From positions 1 through 59,122 of the forward strand of contig JAGCXA010000033.1 of NCBI GenBank assembly GCA_017961575.1: DNA of 59,122 nucleotides, read 5' to 3'. The stretch is from Clostridia bacterium. GTDB taxonomy: Bacteria > Bacillota > Clostridia > Oscillospirales > CAG-272. Shown here piece by piece: positions 40,559 through 50,400 of this stretch (positions within the stretch are counted from its first letter, which is position 1; each line of letters begins with the position of its first letter). A program made the position numbers and the translations under genes. Under the pieces are notes generated by a model. That model saw only the letters and a list, made by a program, of their open reading frames with translations. It made no database searches and was not told where the DNA came from.

Positions 40559-41389
40559 ATGAAAAGACCTCTGTTTATGCGCTTCCCCGGGGGACGCGAC
40601 CGCGCCCTCACCCTCTCCTACGACGACGGCGTAAACCCCGACGCCCGCCTGATCTCGATCCTGAAAGCGCACGGTATGAAGGCGACCTTCAATATCAACT
40701 CCGACCTCTTCTCGCCCGACGACCCGTCGCTTCCCCGGAACGGCACGCGCTTTTCGGCGTCCGAGGCGGTCAAGGTCTACGAGGGGATGGAGGTCGCGGT
40801 GCACGGCGCGATCCACCCCTTCTGGAATCAGATGCCCCTCGCTTCTGCGACCTACGATATTATCCGCGACCGCGCCAACCTCGAAAAGATCTTTCACCGC
40901 ACGATCCGCGGTTCCGCCGCGCCCTACGGCGTGACGGGCGAAAAATGTATCGAAGCCTTGAAAGCCGCCGGCATCGTCTACTGCCGCACGACGGTCTCGA
41001 CCGAGAAATTCTCGATGCCCGAAAACTGGCTGGCGCTCCCCGCGACCTGCCACCACGGCAACCCGCGCCTGATGGAACTGGCGAAGAACTTTCTCGGTTT
41101 GCAGAACCCCCGTCACCCGCAGCTGTTCTACCTCTGGGGACACAGCTACGAATTCGACGACAACGACAACTGGGGTGTGATCGAGGCGTTCTGCGACCTC
41201 GTCGGAGGACACGACGATCTGATCTGGTACGCGACGAACGGCGAGATCTACGACTATACCGAGGCGTACAACCGGCTGGTCTGGAGCGTCGAGATGGATC
41301 GCGTGACCAATCCGACCTTCACCGAACTCTGGTTCCTCTTCGGCAAAACGGTCTACCGTATCATGCCGGGCGAAACCATCGTTTTCTGA
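40559..41389 (+). CDS. Polysaccharide deacetylase family protein
   Basis: NodB-fold, 276 residues, no signal peptide. LTLSYDDGVNPD (motif 1, metal Asp), VAVHGAIHPF (H-x3-H metal ligands), RGSAAPYGV (motif 3) and LWGHSYEF (motif 5 His). Cytosolic forms may act on small acylated sugars rather than cell wall; the substrate is not known. Start follows AAAGGAG. Confidence 0.88.
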   Translation: MKRPLFMRFPGGRDRALTLSYDDGVNPDARLISILKAHGMKATFNINSDLFSPDDPSLPRNGTRFSASEAVKVYEGMEVAVHGAIHPFWNQMPLASATYDIIRDRANLEKIFHRTIRGSAAPYGVTGEKCIEALKAAGIVYCRTTVSTEKFSMPENWLALPATCHHGNPRLMELAKNFLGLQNPRHPQLFYLWGHSYEFDDNDNWGVIEAFCDLVGGHDDLIWYATNGEIYDYTEAYNRLVWSVEMDRVTNPTFTELWFLFGKTVYRIMPGETIVF

Positions 41390-41402
41390 CCCGACGAAAA
41401 AA

Positions 41403-41475
41403 GCGCGCCGTCGGGCGCGCCGTCGTCGAGAATGAACGAACCCCCTTTGCGGCGTGCGCCGCAAAGGGGGTTTTT
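41403..41475 (+). terminator. Two hairpins between the deacetylase and recX
   Basis: A GC-only stem GCGCGCC-gtcg-GGCGCGC (41403-41420) precedes a 15-bp stem (41439-41453 with 41458-41472) with a T5 end. The second is a terminator that can serve both convergent operons. Confidence 0.85.
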
Positions 41476-41490
41476 CGATGCAACCCGGGG

Positions 41491-42099
41491 TCATTCCCCG
41501 TTTCCGAACCCGTAACGCCAGAGGGTCGCGCGGATCTTGTCGTCCTCCATCCCGCGCGCCTTGCAGCGCTTGACGAGCGTTCGCTTCACCTCGGTGAAAT
41601 CGATCTCGCCCCCGTCGACGGCTTCGCGGACGGCGGTTTCGGCGTCGGTACGGGAGTACCCCTTCGCCGTCAGGGCGGATACGATCTTGCGCCCGCCCCA
41701 GAGATTCCTGCGGGCGTAGCCGACGGCAAGCCGCCGCGCCTGTTCGCCCTCGCGGATATAGCCGAGCGAGACCATCCGTTCGACCGCCTCGCCGGCGACC
41801 TCGCGCGAGATCCCCTTCCGGGCAAGTTTGTCGCGGAGGGTGCGGGCGTTGTTGTCCCCGTATTCGAGGATGCGGAGCGCGTGCCGACAGGCGGCAAGAT
41901 ACTCCGACTCGTGCGCCAACTCCGACGTCGCCGCGTCCGAGAGCGCGTCCCCCGCGCCGGGCGACCCGATCCGCTCGTAGAGCGAAGGCGGGACCGAAAG
42001 GACGGTCTCGCCCCCGGCGTCAAGCGCGACGGTGACGAGGAGCGCGTCCTTTCCCGCCCGTTTTACCGAGCGAACGATCCCCGATCCGAGTTCCTTCAC
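41491..42099 (-). CDS. recX: RecA regulatory protein RecX
   Basis: 202 residues of three-helix repeats: YLAACRHALRILEYGDNNARTLRDKL, GISREVAGEAVERMVSLGYI and ARRNLWGGRKIVSALTAKGYS. RecX modulates RecA filament dynamics. GTG start 2 bases after the recA stop; the recA-recX order is conserved in many bacteria. Confidence 0.93.
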   Translation of the reverse strand: MKELGSGIVRSVKRAGKDALLVTVALDAGGETVLSVPPSLYERIGSPGAGDALSDAATSELAHESEYLAACRHALRILEYGDNNARTLRDKLARKGISREVAGEAVERMVSLGYIREGEQARRLAVGYARRNLWGGRKIVSALTAKGYSRTDAETAVREAVDGGEIDFTEVKRTLVKRCKARGMEDDKIRATLWRYGFGNGE

Positions 42100-42101
42100 G
42101 G

Positions 42102-43205
42102 TCAGACGTTCTCGTCCGCCACTTCGAAGTCGCGGAGGTCGAACTCCTCTTCGCCCGCGTCAAACTCCTCTTCGGGGTCGGCTTTCGCGGCGGCGGCGCG
42201 CACGGCGTCCTGCACCCGTTTCAGAACTTCGGGCTCGCTTTCAAGGTAGATCCGGGCGTTGTCTTTGCCCTGCCCGATCCGCTGTCCTTCAAACGAAAAC
42301 CACGATCCGCTCTTCTCGATGATGCCGTACCCGACGGCGAGGTCCAGCGCCTCGCTCCCCTTCGAGATCCCTTTCCCGTAGAGGATGTCGAACTCGGCGA
42401 TCCGGAACGGGGGGGCGACCTTGTTCTTCACGACCTTGCACTTCACGCGGTTGCCGTAGACCTCGGCGCCGTTTTTCAGCGACTCGGTCTTACGGATGTC
42501 GATCCGCACCGAGGCGTAGTATTTCAGCGCCTTACCGCCGGTCGTGACCTCGGGATTCCCGTACATCACGCCGACCTTCTCGCGGAGCTGGTTGATGAAG
42601 ATGACGATACAGTTGGATTTCGCGATCGCGCCGGACAGTTTGCGCATCGCCTGGCTCATCAGACGCGCCTGCACGCCGACGTGCGACGCGCCCATCTCCC
42701 CGTCGATCTCCTGCTTGGGTACCAGCGCCGCGACCGAGTCGACGACGATGATGTCGATGGCGCCTGAGTTGACCAGCGCCTCGGCGATCTCAAGCGCCTG
42801 CTCGCCGCAGTCGGGCTGAGAGATCAGGAGATTGTTGGTATCGACGCCGAGATGCTTGGCGTAGACGGGATCGAGCGCGTGTTCGGCGTCGATGAACGCC
42901 GCTTCGCCGCCCGCCTTCTGCACCTCCGCCACGACGTGGAGCGCAACGGTCGTTTTACCCGAAGATTCGGGCCCGTAGATCTCGGTGATCCGTCCCTTCG
43001 GGATACCGCCGACGCCGAGCGCGAGATCGAGCGACAAACTGCCCGTCGAGACCGCCTCGACGTTCATATTGGCGACCTCGCCGAGCCGCATGATGGAACC
43101 CTTGCCGCAGTCGCGTTCGATCCGGGAAATGACGGTTTCGAGCGCCGCTTTTTTGTCGCCCGTCGCCACCGGTTCGTTTTTCGCTGTCGTTTTCTTTGCT
43201 GCCAT
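42102..43205 (-). CDS. recA: Recombinase A
   Basis: Strand-exchange ATPase and LexA co-protease. 367 residues. GPESSGKTT (Walker A), [12 protein letters not shown] (Walker B) and [19 protein letters not shown] (loop 2) are intact. The C-terminus ends in an acidic tail ([19 protein letters not shown]). The start at 43205 has AAGGAGA 8 bases upstream. No good sigma-A promoter or LexA-type box is obvious in the 70 bases after galK, so it may be read through from galK or use a weak promoter. Confidence 0.98.
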   Translation of the reverse strand: MAAKKTTAKNEPVATGDKKAALETVISRIERDCGKGSIMRLGEVANMNVEAVSTGSLSLDLALGVGGIPKGRITEIYGPESSGKTTVALHVVAEVQKAGGEAAFIDAEHALDPVYAKHLGVDTNNLLISQPDCGEQALEIAEALVNSGAIDIIVVDSVAALVPKQEIDGEMGASHVGVQARLMSQAMRKLSGAIAKSNCIVIFINQLREKVGVMYGNPEVTTGGKALKYYASVRIDIRKTESLKNGAEVYGNRVKCKVVKNKVAPPFRIAEFDILYGKGISKGSEALDLAVGYGIIEKSGSWFSFEGQRIGQGKDNARIYLESEPEVLKRVQDAVRAAAAKADPEEEFDAGEEEFDLRDFEVADENV

Positions 43206-43274
43206 TGTGTTCGTCTCCTTGTTTTTTGTTTTACGCCTACATTGTACCGCAGGCAAGGTGCAATAAAACGGACT

Positions 43275-44552
43275 TTAAAGCGCGATCTCCACGGCGCCGC
43301 GCGGACGGATCGAAAGCCGCATCGCGCTGCCGCGTCCAAAGACCGAATCGAGGACCTCGACGTATCCCGCCGTAAGTTCGCGGCGCACGAACGCCTGAAT
43401 CGTTCCGGCGAACCCGCCGCCGTGAACGCGGAAGGCGCAGCCCTTCCCTGAAAGCAGCCCGTCACTCACGGCAAGCGCGAGCGAAAGCCCCTGCTCGCCG
43501 ACGTTCTGATTGGTATAGACGTTTTGCAGATACATGAAACTCGAACGGCCGGACTCGTTCACCCCGTCGAGGAAGGCGGGAAAATCGCCCGCCCGGAGCG
43601 CCGCCGCCTGAGACGCGACCCGCGCGTTCTCACGGACGAAGTGCAGGGCGCGGAGCAGAGCGCGATCTCCGACGGTGCGCCGGAGGACCGGGGCGTTCGC
43701 AAGAAGATCGCCCTCGCCGACTCCGCGCAGGGTCCCGCGACCGAAGTAGGCGGCGACCGCCTTCATCTCCCGCGGGATCGAGGCGTAATCCTCGTTCAGG
43801 TCGGCGTGGTTGCCTCCGGTATTGACGATGATCAGATCGTACCCGGCGTCGGAGAGCGAAAAGGGGATCGGCTCGATCACGGGCGACGTCGGGTCGGCGA
43901 AGTCGATGAAGACGAATCCGCCGACGGCGCACGCCGTCTGATCCATCAGTCCGCTCGGCTTCCCGAACCAGACGTTCTCTGAATACTGCGCGATCCGCGC
44001 GATCTCGGCGTTATCGGTCTTGCCCTCTCCGTAGAGGTGGTTCAGGATATTCCCCACCATCACCTCAAACGCAGCAGAAGACGAGATGCCCGACCCTTTC
44101 AGCACTTCGGTCACGGTGTAGGCGACGAACCCCCCGACGGGAAGCCCTCTCTTGCGGAACCCGTCGACCATCCCCGCGATCAGCGCGCCGCTCGTGAAGT
44201 CGGGCTGCGACGCGGGGTCGCTCGTCTCCGGGAGCAGGATCCGATCTTCGGGATACCCCTCGCTTTGCAGGCGGATCGTCCCGTCGTCGGTCTTCGCCGC
44301 GACGGCGATGATGTCGCGGTCGATCGCCCCGGCAAGCACGCATCCGTGGTTGTGATCGGTGTGGTTGCCCGAGATCTCGCTCCGTCCCGGAACCGAGAAG
44401 AGGCGAACGTCGTCGCGCTCCCCGAACAGTTCGGTAAAGCGTTTGATCGCCTTGATATACCGCTCGGTCTCCGAGGGAATATCGCGGTACAGATCGGCGT
44501 GCTTTTCAAGCGCGCCGCTTTCCAGTTTTTTGATGAGTTCCTGTGCGTTCAT
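43275..44552 (-). CDS. galK: Galactokinase (GHMP kinase)
   Basis: 425 residues. GRSEISGNHTDHNHGCVLAGAID is the GalK signature, LKGSGISSSAAFEV the GHMP phosphate-binding loop, and GCAFRVHGGGFAGTIQAF the third motif. The other Leloir genes are not nearby. It follows miaA by 23 bases and seems part of the long minus-strand transcript. Confidence 0.93.
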   Translation of the reverse strand: MNAQELIKKLESGALEKHADLYRDIPSETERYIKAIKRFTELFGERDDVRLFSVPGRSEISGNHTDHNHGCVLAGAIDRDIIAVAAKTDDGTIRLQSEGYPEDRILLPETSDPASQPDFTSGALIAGMVDGFRKRGLPVGGFVAYTVTEVLKGSGISSSAAFEVMVGNILNHLYGEGKTDNAEIARIAQYSENVWFGKPSGLMDQTACAVGGFVFIDFADPTSPVIEPIPFSLSDAGYDLIIVNTGGNHADLNEDYASIPREMKAVAAYFGRGTLRGVGEGDLLANAPVLRRTVGDRALLRALHFVRENARVASQAAALRAGDFPAFLDGVNESGRSSFMYLQNVYTNQNVGEQGLSLALAVSDGLLSGKGCAFRVHGGGFAGTIQAFVRRELTAGYVEVLDSVFGRGSAMRLSIRPRGAVEIAL

Positions 44553-44575
44553 GCGGTGTATTGTCCTCCGACGAA

Positions 44576-45529
44576 TTAAAAATCATAATTGCGTTTTTTG
44601 AGCCACGCCGAGACGGTTTCTTCGGCGCGGGCGTAAAGTTCCGGGTCTCCCCCGTCGAGCCAGACGGTTCCGGGCTGCGCCCTGAACCAGGTCAGTTGCC
44701 GTTTGGCGTAGCGTCTTGTCGCGATCTTGATCTCCTCCGCGACCGCCTCCGGGGTCGTCTCTCCCGCGAAGCAGGGGAGAAACTGGCGATACCCGATCGC
44801 CTGTCCCGCGGTGGCGCCGGGGGCGAGGTATCCGCGCTCCCAAAGCGTTTTCGCTTCCCGATAAAGTCCCGCCTTCATCATCTCGTCGACCCGACGGTCG
44901 ATCCTTGCGTACAGATCCTTCCGATCGGGAAAATCAAGTCCGAGAACGAGACAGTCGAAGAAAGGAACGCGCTCCCGGCTTTTGCTGTCGAATTCGCTTT
45001 TCGGCTTTCCCGTCAGCCGGTAGATTTCCAACGCGCGCACCACGCGGCGCAGATTGTTTTCGTGGGTGGCGGCGGCGGACGCGGGGTCGAGCGCAAGGAG
45101 TTCCTCGTACAGTTCCCGCCGTCCCGCGTTGGTCTTTCCGCGCGCGAGCAGTTCCGCGCGCAGTGCGGGGTCCGAGGGCGGCGCGGCGTCGTGCCGCCCG
45201 GTCAGGGCGGCGGAGAGGTAAAGCCCCGTCCCGCCGCAGAAGATCGGCAGACGGCGGCGCGCCAGAATATCGTTTGCGACCCTCGCCGCTTCCTCGCCGT
45301 AGTCGGCGGCGCTGTACGGTTCGTTCGGGTCGCGAACGTCGATCATATGGTGCGGGATCCGTTTTCGTTCCGCAGCGCTCGGCTTGGCGGTGCCGACGTC
45401 CATTCCGCGGTAGATCTGCATCGAGTCGCACGAAACGATCTCGCCGCAAAAACGCTCGGCAAGCAGGAGGGCAAGCGCGCTCTTCCCCGACGCGGTCGGT
45501 CCCACGACGGCAAGCGCGGGTCGATTCAC
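44576..45529 (-). CDS. miaA: tRNA dimethylallyltransferase
   Basis: Adds the isopentenyl group to A37 of tRNAs reading U-starting codons. VVGPTASGKSALA is the P-loop (residues 8-20), then IVSCDSMQIYRGMDVGTAKP and PHHMIDVRDPNEPYSAADY, with IFCGGTGLYLSA. GTG start 45529 overlaps the hydrolase stop; the frame open upstream is not miaA-like. 317 residues, normal. Confidence 0.96.
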   Translation of the reverse strand: MNRPALAVVGPTASGKSALALLLAERFCGEIVSCDSMQIYRGMDVGTAKPSAAERKRIPHHMIDVRDPNEPYSAADYGEEAARVANDILARRRLPIFCGGTGLYLSAALTGRHDAAPPSDPALRAELLARGKTNAGRRELYEELLALDPASAAATHENNLRRVVRALEIYRLTGKPKSEFDSKSRERVPFFDCLVLGLDFPDRKDLYARIDRRVDEMMKAGLYREAKTLWERGYLAPGATAGQAIGYRQFLPCFAGETTPEAVAEEIKIATRRYAKRQLTWFRAQPGTVWLDGGDPELYARAEETVSAWLKKRNYDF

Positions 45530-46458
45530 GGGATCAGCCCCTCTGCCCAGGCAAGCAGATCGCGGTAGAATTCGTCGCACCCGATTTCGTTGTGCAGTTC
45601 GTGCCGGAATCCGGGATAGAGCCGGAAGGTCAGTTTTTCGAGCCCGGCGTCCTCCATCCTCTTCGCGACTTTTTTCACTCCCTTTCCCCATCCGCCGACG
45701 GGATCCATATCCCCCGACGCGAGAAAGATCGGCAGGTCTTTCGGCAGTTTCTTCGCCCAGCTCTTTTTGTTGATCTCCCCGAGCATCGCGAAGAGTTCGC
45801 GGAATCCTCCGGCGGAGAACTTGAAATTGCTGGCGGGATCGTCCTTGAAGCGGTCGAGTTCCGCCGTATCCCGGGTGATCCACGCCTTTTCGGGCACCCC
45901 CTTCTCGTAGCGGGAGTTGTAGGCGCCGAAAGCGAGTTTCGTGAGGACCTTGCCGGGGTGATTCGCCCCGAGCAGACCCGAGGAGAGCGCCGCGAGCGCT
46001 TTCGCTGCCGGGAGCATCGGGTTCGGGCCGGCGGTGCCGAGGATCACCAGCCCGTCGAGTTCGTCGCCCCAACGGACGGCGTAGAGGCGCGCGAGAAACG
46101 ATCCCATACTGTGCCCGAGGAAGATCAGGGGCAGGTCGGGATTTTCCTTCCGCGCAAGTTCGGTCACGAAGCGAAGGTCGCGCAGAACGAACTCCCGCGC
46201 GCCCTTGGCGCCGAAGTACCCGTATTCATCCGGGGAGGCGGTCCTGCCGTGACCCAGATGGTCGTTGGCGTAAACCGAGATCCCCGCGGCGTTCATCCGC
46301 GCGATCAGTTCGGTGTAATGTCCGATATGCTCGATCATCCCGTGCGAGATCTGCACGACTGCGCGCGGATTCTCGACGGGGAAACGGTATCCCGCCACGG
46401 TGTGGATCCCGTCGGAGGACGGGAAACGGAACAGGTTCGCTTCGGTGATCTCGATCAT
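45526..46458 (-). CDS. Serine hydrolase of the monoacylglycerol lipase type
   Basis: 310 residues, alpha/beta-hydrolase (serine aminopeptidase S33 group). ISHGMIEHIGHY is the oxyanion region, FLGHSMGSFLARLY the nucleophile elbow, LASGDMDPVGGWGKGV the acid and YPGFRHELHNE the His. Likely lysophospholipase or monoacylglycerol lipase; not proven. Four-base overlap with miaA. Confidence 0.9.
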   Translation of the reverse strand: MIEITEANLFRFPSSDGIHTVAGYRFPVENPRAVVQISHGMIEHIGHYTELIARMNAAGISVYANDHLGHGRTASPDEYGYFGAKGAREFVLRDLRFVTELARKENPDLPLIFLGHSMGSFLARLYAVRWGDELDGLVILGTAGPNPMLPAAKALAALSSGLLGANHPGKVLTKLAFGAYNSRYEKGVPEKAWITRDTAELDRFKDDPASNFKFSAGGFRELFAMLGEINKKSWAKKLPKDLPIFLASGDMDPVGGWGKGVKKVAKRMEDAGLEKLTFRLYPGFRHELHNEIGCDEFYRDLLAWAEGLIP

Positions 46459-46504
46459 TTCGTTCGTTTCCTTTCTTTTTGATGGAAGAGGACGGACGGT
46501 TTTA

Positions 46505-47455
46505 TCAGAGCGCGGGGTTCGACGCGATGAAATTCTCGGTTTCCTCCCGCGTCGGGATCGAGCGGGACGCCCCGCATTTGGTAACGGTCAGCGCGCCGAC
46601 GGCGCAGGCGAATCGGATCGCGCCGATCAGGTTGCCGGTCTCGCAGTAACGGACGGCAAGGGCGGCTGTAAACGCGTCGCCCGCCGCGGTGGTATCGACC
46701 GCCGCGACGCGGTAGGCGGGGATCAGATTGCAGAGCTGCCCGTCGAAGTAAAAGGCGCCGCGGCTCCCGAGTTTCAGGACGTAATACTTCGCCTTGATCA
46801 TCCGGGAGAGGGCAAGGCAGGCGCGCATGCAGGATTCGACGTTCGTCGGCGCGATGCCGGTGAAGATCTCGGTCTCGATCTCGTTCGGGGAGAAAATCTC
46901 GACCGTCGGGAACTCGGATAGCGGAATCGCGCGGCTGGCGGGCGCGGCGTCGAGGATCACGGGGATCCCTCGTGCCGACGCCATCTTGGCGCATTCAAGC
47001 GTCACCTCGTAGGGCGTCTCGAATTGCAGGCAGACGGCGTCGGGCTTCGACGCGATCGCCTCCTGCGCGTCGGCGGGGACCAGCGTCTGGTTCGCGCCGG
47101 GATAGACGACGATCCGGTTATTTCCGTTCGCCTCGACGAGAATCGACGCCATCCCGGTGTTGGTGGTCTTGTCCACCCGCACGTAGGAAATGTCGACCCC
47201 CGCCTCGACGTATGTATCGTAGAGGCACTTTCCGTTCGCGTCGGCGCCGAGCCGGGCGCAGAACTGGGAGATCGCCCCCATCTTCGCCGCCGCGACGGCG
47301 CAGTTGGCGCCCTTACCGCCGGGGATGTAGGAGAGTCCTCCCTCCCGGTCGACGATCGTCTCGCCCGCCGCCGGGACCCGCTTCATCCGGAGCACCATAT
47401 CCATATTGGCGCTCCCGATCGTCAGGATGCGGACGCGCTTTGCTTCGTCTGCCAT
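46505..47455 (-). CDS. rbsK: Ribokinase
   Basis: PfkB-family sugar kinase. GSANMDMVLRMKRVPAAGETI, GGKGANCAVAAAKMG near residues 40-54, and DTTAAGDAFTAAL with the catalytic Asp near 255. The 316-residue length fits RbsK. No ribose transporter is beside it, so the physiological substrate (ribose or nucleoside-derived sugar) is open. The start at 47455 has GAGGTG 6 bases upstream. Confidence 0.9.
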   Translation of the reverse strand: MADEAKRVRILTIGSANMDMVLRMKRVPAAGETIVDREGGLSYIPGGKGANCAVAAAKMGAISQFCARLGADANGKCLYDTYVEAGVDISYVRVDKTTNTGMASILVEANGNNRIVVYPGANQTLVPADAQEAIASKPDAVCLQFETPYEVTLECAKMASARGIPVILDAAPASRAIPLSEFPTVEIFSPNEIETEIFTGIAPTNVESCMRACLALSRMIKAKYYVLKLGSRGAFYFDGQLCNLIPAYRVAAVDTTAAGDAFTAALAVRYCETGNLIGAIRFACAVGALTVTKCGASRSIPTREETENFIASNPAL

Positions 47456-47482
47456 CTCGTTCACCTCTTTCGTCAAGTGGGA

Positions 47483-50400
47483 TCAGTCGTCCCGTCTCGG
47501 GCCGAATCCGAACAGGCGTTCTTCCTCGTCCTTCTCGCGGGCGATCCGCGCGGCTTCCAGGGCTTCCTGCCGCCGCCGTTCGGCGTCGTCGTCGGACGGC
47601 GCCTCCTCGGGCGCGTCCTCTTCATCGGGTTCGTCCCCGGATCCTTCTTCGTTTTCTTCCGCAGTTTCTTCTTCGCCGTTATCCGGCTCGTCGGTCGCGT
47701 TCTCGGGGCGGAAGGCGTACGCCGCGCCGCCCTGCTCGGCGATCAGTTCGGAGAGCATATCGGCGTGATCGGTCGCCTGATCCGGGAGATCAAAGGGAGC
47801 GAACAGGTCGCCCTCGCCCGCGTTCTCCCCGCCGGGGATCTCCCCGGTTTCTTCCTCGGTTTCTTCCTCGGTTTCCGCGAGCGCGTTCTCGTCGATCACT
47901 TCGGGCGCGTCTTCGTCGATCGCCCTGGATTCGTCTTCAAGTTCTTCTTCGGGTTCTTCCTCGGATTCTTCCTCGGGTTCTTCGTCGGTTTCACCGTCGG
48001 AGGCGGGCAGGTCGAAGGGGGCGAACAGATCGTCCGCCGCGGCGGGTTCGGGGGTCTCTTCCTCCGCCTCTTCGGATTCTTCCTCTTCTTCCGGTTCCTC
48101 TTCCTCTTCGGGCTCGTCCTCGACGATCACTTCGGGTTCGTCTTCCGGTTCTTTTTCGGGTTCTTCCTCCGACTCCTCGGAAGCGGAAAGATCAAAGGGC
48201 GCAAAGAGTTCCCCGGGTTCGCCCGCGACCTCTTCCCGCTCTTCTTCGGCTTCTTCCGCGTCCTCGGATTCCTCCGCCGTTTCGGGCGGTTCTTCTTCGG
48301 TTTCGTCCGCGTACCCTTCGTCCGGTCCGACGGATTCCTCCGCCTCGGTCAATCCGGCGGATTCCTCTTCGGCTGCCGGCGCTTCCGCCGTTTCATCCTG
48401 CGGCACGGATTCGGCGGCGGGATCCTCCCCGAACAGGAGTTCTTCCTTCTCGCGCGCGATCCGTTCCTCTTCCGCGCGGCGAGCGTCTTCGGCTATCCTG
48501 TGTTCCTCCGCCGTTTCGGGATAATCGATCCCGGGGAGCAAAACCGCGGGCGTCGGCTGCGGCGCCGTCGCCGCTTCTCTGGCGAGGCGGGCTTCCTCCG
48601 CCACCCGGCGGCGACGCTCCTCCTCGGCTTCACGCCGGGCGCGCTCCTCCTCGATCTGGGCGAGCGCCTGATCGGCGCGGAGTTTTTCGATCTTGATGTG
48701 GTGGTACTTCCGATCCACCTCGCGCGCGATGGTCGACTCGCGGCTCCGGCAGGTGAAGATCAAGCTCTGCACCCCGTCCTCGGCAAGTTCGCGCAGGGCG
48801 CGCATCGTGCAGGTGGCGCGGAAGTTGTCCTGATGCGCGAAACTCTCGTCGAAGCAGAGCGGCGGCTTCTCGTCTTTATAGAGCAGGTCGATGTAGGCAA
48901 GGCGCAGGGCGATGTAGGCAAGGTCGCGCGTACCGCCCGACAGATACTCGGCGGAGTAGCGGTCGCCCTCCTCGCGGGCAAAGTCGAGGAACAGATCCTG
49001 ATTGACCCCGAGTTGACCGTACTTGCCGTCGGTCATCGCCGCCATCAGTCGCCCGGCGTAGGACGAGAGGCGCGGCGTGATCTCGCGCCGAAGGTTCCCC
49101 TCGGCGCCCGAAACGGCGGTGTACGCCAGATCCAGCGCGTGTTTCAGTTCGCTTGCGGCGCGGATCCGATTCCGAAGGATCTCGATCTTTTCGCGGATCT
49201 CGACGGGGTTGGACGCCCCCTGCCGGAGCCCGGCGATCTCGTCTTCGAGATCGAGCCGATGTTTTTCCAGTTTTTCTTTCTGTTCGTTCCGCTGAGCAAT
49301 CCCGGCGAGAAGGTCCTCGAACGACATATCGCAGAGCGCGTTTTGCAGTTCGGGGGAAAGCGAGCGGCGCAGATGCTCCTCGTTTTCGCCCGACAGCTTC
49401 CCGCGCAGGGCGTTCAGTTCCGCGGCGAGATTCTTCTCGTGTTCGGCAAACTCGTTTTCCTTGGCGAGGATCGCGTCGATCTCCTCGATCATCTTGTCGA
49501 TCGTACCGCCGATCCCCGATTCGGGAAGAGTGCGCCCCCAGCGGGCGACGGTCGCGGAGAGCGAGGAATAGGTCGCGAGGTAGGTCTTCTTCGTGCGGTC
49601 AACGACGTCCTCGGCGTGGCGGAGCGCCGCTTCGCGCTCGATGATCGCCGCGCGGCGTTCGGGGTTTCCGGCAAGGAACGCGGCAAACGACGCCGCCGTT
49701 TTGAACCCGTACTCGGACGCGAGCGAACGCGCGTACTTGAAGCGTCCCCGGTAGAGCAGGGCGAGCACGCCCCCGCCGATCAGCGCGACGCCCGCAAGGA
49801 CGAGATAGAGCGCCGTCGCGGGTTTCCACGCGAGCAAAGCCCCGAGGATCGGCAGAAAGACCGCGAGCCCGAAGGCGAGGATCATCAGCAGGAAGGTTTG
49901 CAACCCGCTTCTGCGCGCCTCGCGCACCTCGCGGGATACGACGGCGTCGCCGCCGTGACGGTCGATCCGATGGAGCAGTTTTTCCTCTTCGCGCTCGTCT
50001 TCGATCTTCTCTTTCAGTTGTTTCCATTCCTCCGCCGCCGAACGGTAGGTGCGGTAAGCGTCCGCCGTCACGCGGAGGTTGATGGTCAGTTCGGTGCGGT
50101 AGGAATTGTCGGGCAGAAAGCCGTTCCCGGTATGTTTCATCCGGAACTCCGCCTCTTCGGCGGCGAGGATGCGCTCCTCCTGCTCGAGCGTGTGCAGTTT
50201 GTCGAAACTGTTGAGCAGGGCGATGGCGCGGAAACTGCCCTTCAATTTTTCGAGTTTGGCGATCTCGGCTTCGAGTTTTTCGCGCTCCTTCTGGTTTTTC
50301 ACCAGTTCGCTTTCGCGGTCGAGCAGGGTCTCGGTGATCTCGACCGAGCGCTGCTCCTCGGCGAGCAGTTCCTCCGCGCGCGCGAGCAGGGTGCGCGATC

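Noticed and set aside
43206-43274. Sigma-A promoter or SOS box before recA
   Set aside because: A TACAAT is present but no -35 at a proper distance, and no clear inverted repeat was found.
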